From: Stephanodiscus triporus
Lineage: Eukaryota > Bacillariophyta > Thalassiosirophyceae > Thalassiosirales > Thalassiosiraceae
NCBI GenBank assembly: GCA_036939755.1
Contig: JALLAZ010002263.1
Coordinates: 1-14,476, forward strand
Reading direction: 5' to 3'
DNA length: 14,476 bases
The position numbers and the translations under genes are program-made. The notes below the pieces were generated by a model. That model was not told the origin of the DNA. It worked only from the letters and a program-made list of their open reading frames with translations, and made no database searches. Positions 9,568-14,476 of this stretch are shown here, one piece after another (within the stretch, counting starts at the first letter, position 1; the number at the start of each line of letters is the position of its first letter).

Positions 9568-9629
9568 CGGGCTTCGGTTTCTTGATGCCAAACCCGGGCT
9601 TCGGTTTCTTGACAGCAAACCCGAAGCCC
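9568..9629. repeat. 27-bp tandem repeat with inverted third arm
   Basis: CGGGCTTCGGTTTCTTGA starts at 9568 and again at 9595 (period 27). AAACCCGAAGCCC at 9617-9629 is nearly its reverse complement, so the second copy can fold into a hairpin. The same inverted arm, AACCCGAAGCCC, also occurs at 9447-9458, about 110 bp upstream, giving a dispersed inverted pair. Confidence 0.7.
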
Positions 9630-9770
9630 TTGCGTCATTACTTGGTGCCCATCATTCTCATCATCCTCCAGTTCAGATCAGTCAATCATCAACACAACAA
9701 ACATTATTATTATTCGAGCATCCAGCACCACATCAACAAGTCAAAAGGCCAGGAACGAAGGAAATCATAG

Positions 9771-9975
9771 GTGAGTGAATGCGCTCTGTGCCAAGGATAG
9801 TGCCGGTTCTCCGGCGTTCAGGATGGCAAACGCGGCCGGCGGCGGTGGCACTCGGGACCCTTCGTTGTTGTCCGTCAAGTCGTCATATTCAATCATCCGT
9901 CATCACTTTCTAACTCATATGTGCCACCTCATTTCATTCATACTTATTCATCATCAAAAGCCAAAGCAATTACAG
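9771..9975 (+). other. Probable 5'UTR intron of the secreted HYR-protein gene
   Basis: A strong donor context ATAG|GTGAGT at 9771 and an acceptor AATTACAG ending at 9975 define a 205-bp intron ending 14 bases before the ATG at 9990. Removing it deletes the upstream in-frame ATG at 9921 and leaves 9990 as the first start in that frame. Inferred from splice-site appearance only. Confidence 0.45.
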
Positions 9976-9989
9976 TCATCATTTGCGGC

Positions 9990-12900
9990 ATGGCCACGAT
10001 GTCCTCAATCGTCCACTCTACCGTAATTCTGCTTGCTGCACATCATTGTTATGCCAATTCTCTCAGCAATAGCACCAACGCTCAGCTTTCAGGTGTGAAG
10101 ACCAGCCTGGACAAGGCAAAGAAGAACGTTGGTCGCTTCCACCTCGGTAACCATCTGAAGACACCTACCAATCGCGAGAGACGTCTGGGACTCAAGGTTA
10201 GTGAACGCTACCACAAGAACCAGCACTTGATCCGCCGTCAAGATCGAGCTGTTCCTCCTTTCCCTGAGTGGGCAACGGGGGCAGATGGAATCAATGTGGT
10301 GGGCGCGTATCCGACTCCCAATAATCCGAACAACTACCCTCCTGGAGAGTTCCCTGTCGACACCACGAAAACTCAAGATGCCATGCCCTTTGGCGACGGA
10401 CCAGGCGTCATGCCCGCACTGCCCAAGGGAACGCCCGGCTTCTGGAATGGGACGGATTATGCGAATGAGATGTGGGAAGTTGTTGCTTGCCCAGTGGCGG
10501 ATGTGGAGGGTTTCCTTTCGAACCCACTTCGCTGCTTCTTTGGCACCCTTGAAGTCGATGGCACCTCTACCTCAGACCCCTTCGAGTTCTTTGCTGACAT
10601 TTTCAGCGACACCGACAAAATCTCGACAGTTGTCACTGACATCATCGTTGACACGGTAAGTACTAGGCAAGACCCAGTTAAATTCATCACAATGAAGCCA
10701 CACGAAATGCTAACAATCCTTTTGTTTATTGGGCAGGCTCTTGATATCATTGTCGGAATCCTTCCTGTTGACATGTTCAGCGATGTAAGTCTTCCTTCAT
10801 GCTAAGAAAGCAAGAGTCTAGATGTTTGCTCTGAAGTCTAACAAAAACGTCTGCGCACTCTCTGTATAGGTTTTTGATGCACTATGCCCGCTTTTCGAAT
10901 TAATCAGCGAAATTCTGAGTTTTCTCGGAGGAGGCGACACTGAGGAAGACGGTTGCTTTACCGATGGCAGTATCTGGGGCTCTTTCTTGGACGTAGTTAC
11001 CTTGGGGGGAGCATGGTACGTCATCTAAGTTGGTGCTATGTGTGTGGGTGACCACCAAACTGGAGGCTAAACTCAAACCTATCGTCTCCGTCGAAATTTA
11101 CCAGCGCCATCGAAGATCTAGTCGATCGCAACTTAGTGGAGAATCTGTATATGAAGCCGTGCTACGACGATACATCCGAAACCAATCCTTCCGGATATGG
11201 TTTCTGTGGCGGCAATACAGATTTCCTTTGCTTTCGCCCTTTTGCTGGTTCTCAGCCAGACAGTCCTGGTGTCTGCCTTCAAACATTGCTAGTGGATCAG
11301 GTGGTAACGAACGAGATCACCTTGACAATGCCTTTCTTGACGAAGATCTTCCAAGTGATTCAGATGGAGTATTCCAATGACAAGTTGGACAAGGCTATTG
11401 GCGAAATCATTGATGAGTTTGGCCAATCAGGAGTTTTGCTCGACAGAGTCGACGACAATGTTATTACTATTCTTGAAAAGGTGATCAACATCGAAGAAAA
11501 AATAACCCCAACGCGGCGCCGTCTTGGAAAAGACGCCAACGACGAAAACATCGCCGACAAATTACAAGCTACCAAAGAAGCACAGCAGAAAGAAGAAGCC
11601 TTCGAAGACATAATCGATTCCTTCCTCAATGGTGACAAGAAGGAAGAAGTCCTGAAGGCGGCTCGCGATGCAGGGATCCCTGAGAACATTGTAAGTACAT
11701 ATCGACCATTTGCGCGAGGTCTCGAACTGCTACATTCTTACCCTACCTGTACTTCTCGCAGGCCGACGTATTGACCAACCAGCTCCTCAAGTACGCCAAG
11801 GGCCCGAAGATGGGATCGGCTCGCGACTTTATCCGAGACGAGATGCATACGCTCCTTGAAGATCCCACTGTGTCGGAACAATTGATCAGTGGCATGCGTG
11901 AATCTATGAAGAATTTAGACAAAGATAACCTCGTCAAGGAAATGTCGTCCATGATGCTGAAGATGGCAAGGAACAAGAAAACTGGAAAGCTGGATATCAG
12001 GAGGCTAAAATCCATCAAAAATGATTTGGAAGAGCTGAAGAACAAGGGAAAGAGCAGCGATGCGAAACTCAAAGACGTGAACTTTCCTCGCTTTCTCACC
12101 GGCGCAAGCGATGACGGAGAGTTCTGTGATGGAGACGGAGCTGATGCTCTCAGAAATCTTCTCAAGTCCTTTATTCGACCGGCTGTCAGTGGAATCCTGG
12201 AGGCTATTTCATCTGGTTTCGAGGTTGCCAACCAGACGTCGCTCGCCAGCAGGTTTTTCAAATTAACCAACTTTTGGGATGATGATGGACCGTTTTCTAC
12301 ACTACTTGAAGGCCTTGTCGACATTTTCCAAGTTACTGCTGCCCTCTTCTTGTTTGGAGATGATGACGATCTTGAGACGAAGCTACCGTCCAATAAACGC
12401 GTCTTGCCTATCCAACAGACAAAGAACGGCGACGTGTACTTGGCATCGGGATGTGACGGCAACTTTGAAGGCGAACTTCAGTTCTACGGTCAGATCGAAG
12501 ACGTGATCATCAAGACACTTACAGCTCTCAGTGAAGCCATCGGCCAGTGGATCAATGCTCCAATCGAGCTTGTCAAATGGCTCCTAGAGATGCTCTTCAG
12601 GATGTTCAGCCACATGAGCAAGGTCTGCACATACCTTGATGGATTCGTGCAATTTGTAAATGTCGAAGGCACCTTCGAGAACACTCGTTATATCCTTCAG
12701 GAGGTTGCTTGTCGGCCTGTTGCTGTGCTGGCCAAGGGCAGCGGCTGCGATGGTATCGACAACAACTGTGACTTTGAGCGTGACGAATGTGCCGAAGATA
12801 CGTTTCCGCCCAAGATTGATTCTACGCTTGCACGCTCTGAGTGCGGTGCAGAAGACAAGTACTTTGACTCCGAAGAAGCTGCTGAGGAATGCATCTTAGC

Positions 12901-13525
12901 AAGGACAACTGCCACAGATGATTGCGGCGAGGTCACGGGTTCTGTCAATGTGACGTTTGAAACTCAAGGCAAGTGTACTCCTGCCATCAAGTATACGGCA
13001 AAGGAATTTCGATGCATGGGCGAGTCCTTCGAGGAAATTATTGTCAAGGTGGATTCCACTCCCCCTACAGTAATCTGCGATCTGACTCCTCCTGCTCCAT
13101 TCACTGGCACTGGCAGCATGAAGGTTCAGGACGCTGGCTTCACGTATTCGGCTACGGACAACTGTTCCCCGGACAACCTCAAGGTCTCTATTGAGCTGTT
13201 CAGTAACGAAATTGTTGCCACTGTGGACGACATGGCTTGGATCTCTGAGCCGAACTCTAAGAAGCAGATCAAAGTAAGCTTTCAAGATAACTACTGCAAG
13301 AATCAAGCTGGATCATGCAGGGTTGAATGGCCCAAGACCACGATGGCAACAAATGCAAAGTCTCGCGAGTACATGGTCCGTGTCATCGCCACCGACGAGG
13401 CTGGCAATGTCGGAACGTGCGAGACGAATCTGTTTGTCCAGACAAACGCTTCTGCCGGCTCCCCGCTCTATCATCTCAAGACCATGCATGTCGCCGCTTC
13501 GTCAGTTTCATCGCTGTTTGAGTGA
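9990..13525 (+). CDS. Secreted protein with RXL motifs, MopE-type motif and HYR domain (five exons)
   Basis: Exons by eye: 9990-10655, 10737-10784, 10870-11015, 11105-11690, 11762-13525; joined frame open for about 1069 residues. The start at 9990 gives a signal-peptide-like N-terminus (HSTVILLAAHHCYA). Next come a basic segment with RERRLG (62-67), a Pro/Gly/Asn-rich part, hydrophobic and Cys-containing segments, and a charged, probably helical region in exon 4 with a second RRRLG. Near the C-terminus GCDGIDNNCD (about 810-819) followed by RDEC matches the Asp/Cys motif of MopE-type putative metal-binding proteins; about 913-1042 fits a HYR domain, an Ig-like adhesion fold (STPPTVICD, SATDNCS, DEAGNVGTC). 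RRL fits the RXL sites where several diatom cell-wall precursors are cut. A cell-surface or wall role is plausible but inferred. No C-terminal anchor was seen. The N-terminal 800 residues are unassigned. Confidence 0.8.
10656..10736 (+). other. 81-bp intron without stop, frame-preserving
   Basis: GTAAGT donor at 10656 and GGGCAG acceptor ending at 10736. The intron is 27 codons long, phase 0 and free of in-frame stops, so a retained copy would insert 27 residues without breaking the protein. It is called an intron because of the strong splice sites and the AT-richer, less protein-like content. Confidence 0.65.
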
Positions 13526-13665
13526 TGTTGAGAAGAAGATGACAGCCAGCTGGGAATGTGGAAAGTGTTGGGGTGCTAGAACAAGAGAAGGAGGAGGACG
13601 AAGAAGAATTGAAGGTTCGTAACCGGGACTAGATAAAAGAAAAAGCACCAAGCTTATAGTATGGA

Positions 13666-13848
13666 ATGGTCAGGAGCGAGACGAACGCACATTGGCAGCA
13701 TAGGAGTTTAGTAATGGTCATGAGCGAGACGAACGCACATTGGCAGCATAGGAGTTTAGTTATGGTCATGAGCGAGACGAACGCACATTGGCAGCATAGG
13801 AGTCTAGTTATGGTCATGGCGGAACGCACATTGGCAATAAGTTTAGTA
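13666..13848. repeat. 48-bp tandem repeat, about 3.8 copies
   Basis: Units begin with ATGGTCA at 13666, 13714, 13762 and 13810. Each holds GAACGCACATTGGCA(GC/AT) and ends near TTTAGT(A/T)A. The first three are nearly identical; the fourth is shortened by an internal loss to about 39 bases. The array starts about 140 bp after the stop of the HYR-protein gene, in its 3'UTR or just beyond. Because the period is a multiple of three the array is open on both strands, but it has no start context or neighbours that suggest a gene. Confidence 0.9.
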
Positions 13849-14318
13849 ACTTGATTTACACAGATGCTTCATATTCTCGGCAAAGCTTCAGTCGCTTACT
13901 GGTAACTGTGGTGGAGACTGTCGTGCCTGTCATGTATTTCACTTGTTCAGTGAGAGTTCCACCACAAGGATCACAAGGGTAATATATGTTTCTGGTGCTG
14001 TGTACCTGAATCGTTTGCTTTTCCTCAAGAGATCAGCAGGTGGAATGGCTGGAGGAAGTGGCTGTGTGGAACAATAGTTGTGGACGGATCTTGGGCTTGG
14101 AAAATTAAGCCATTCCGCTATATGAAAAGGAAGGACTTTAAGTCACCAGCACTACACGTGGGCTTTCTCTAACGAATGGAAGCCACTTTTCTCTAAGTTG
14201 ATGTCAGCTCCTGGTGTGGAGGCGCCCCATCATGTGGAACACATAACTGAAAACATTCTTTGGTTGAGTTATGCCACGGTAACGGGGTTGAATAGAGCAC
14301 CAGAATAGAGACGAATGT
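13849..14318. other. Downstream region, no gene seen
   Basis: No reading frame of useful length and no RNA gene, repeat or clear regulatory signal was recognised here. It could be untranslated or promoter sequence of a gene beyond the right edge. Confidence 0.4.
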
Positions 14319-14468
14319 ATTCAATTTGAATGTTTTTTTTTACATGTGTTTCTCTTCTTTTATGAATTCCTGGTATGTTAGTCTACAGGTTCCCACTAAC
14401 CTGGGCGGTAGGGGAAGCGCCCTTTTGCGTAAAATTCACCAAGTCAAAACATTCAATTTGAATGTTTT
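14319..14468. repeat. Two copies of an 18-bp palindromic element, 132 bp apart
   Basis: ATTCAATTTGAATGTTTT occurs exactly at 14319-14336 and 14451-14468. In the right copy AAAACATTCAA and TTGAATGTTTT form 11-bp arms around a single T; in the left copy the arms are shorter. They could be paired protein-binding sites or the edges of a small inserted element; the sequence between them shows no gene. Confidence 0.75.
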
Positions 14469-14476
14469 CTATAATA

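Larger units (their letters stand above)
9330..9989 (+). promoter_or_regulatory. Upstream and leader region of the secreted HYR-protein gene
   Basis: No protein gene was supported here. In order it holds a near repeat of ATC(A/G)TTTTTTGAT (about 9347 and 9369), a 13-bp tandem repeat with an AP-1/GCN4-type palindrome (9461-9486), a 27-bp tandem repeat with a hairpin (9568-9629), and an A/C-rich stretch around 9665-9770 that resembles a 5'UTR, followed by a probable leader intron. The start of transcription is not visible. Confidence 0.5.

Noticed and set aside
9921..9989. Upstream in-frame ATG at 9921 as start of the secreted protein
   Set aside because: It falls within the probable leader intron 9771-9975, and the start at 9990 places a signal-peptide-like segment directly at the N-terminus.
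13666..13848. CRISPR-like array
   Set aside because: Units are contiguous with no unique spacers, and the surrounding genes are eukaryotic with introns.
13629..13854. Short open frames on both strands across the 48-bp array
   Set aside because: They result from a repeat period divisible by three; identical repeated peptides on both strands and no start or splice context.

Overview
The window is nuclear DNA from a photosynthetic stramenopile, most likely a diatom and perhaps a centric one. The evidence is short GT-AG introns of about 70-106 bp, a soluble-type adenylyl cyclase of the kind diatoms carry, a secreted protein with a MopE-type Cys/Asp motif plus a HYR domain, and a Ser/Thr/Pro-rich surface-type protein. 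Species is not assignable by eye. No RNA gene, CRISPR array or intact transposon was recognised.

Layout: (1) 4-6407, plus strand: a seven-exon gene for a ~1950-residue protein. It joins a two-domain class III cyclase of the mammalian soluble adenylyl cyclase (sAC/ADCY10) layout, a P-loop NTPase and a helical-repeat region to a C-terminal class I 3',5'-cyclic nucleotide phosphodiesterase. The 5' end may lie outside the window. (2) 6408-7147: AT-richer convergent intergenic DNA with short tandem duplications. (3) 7148-7945, minus strand: a single-pass membrane protein with a Pro/Thr stalk. (4) 7946-8550: spacer with a family of GGTACACT-type inverted repeats that resembles a small MITE. (5) 8551-9329, plus strand: a GC-rich stretch whose coding signal jumps between frames several times, either a decayed gene or one damaged by indel errors at G runs. 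(6) 9330-9989: promoter and leader region of the next gene, with repeats, an AP-1/GCN4-like palindrome and a probable 5'UTR intron. (7) 9990-13525, plus strand: a five-exon gene for a secreted ~1069-residue protein with RXL motifs, a metal-binding-type motif and a HYR domain. (8) 13526-14476: downstream DNA with a 48-bp tandem repeat and two copies of an 18-bp palindromic element.

The most notable item is the sAC-phosphodiesterase fusion: one polypeptide predicted both to make and to destroy cyclic nucleotide. A candidate intron at its cyclase/phosphodiesterase junction contains an in-frame stop, so retention of that intron would give a cyclase lacking the phosphodiesterase. The other genes have no obvious functional link to it.
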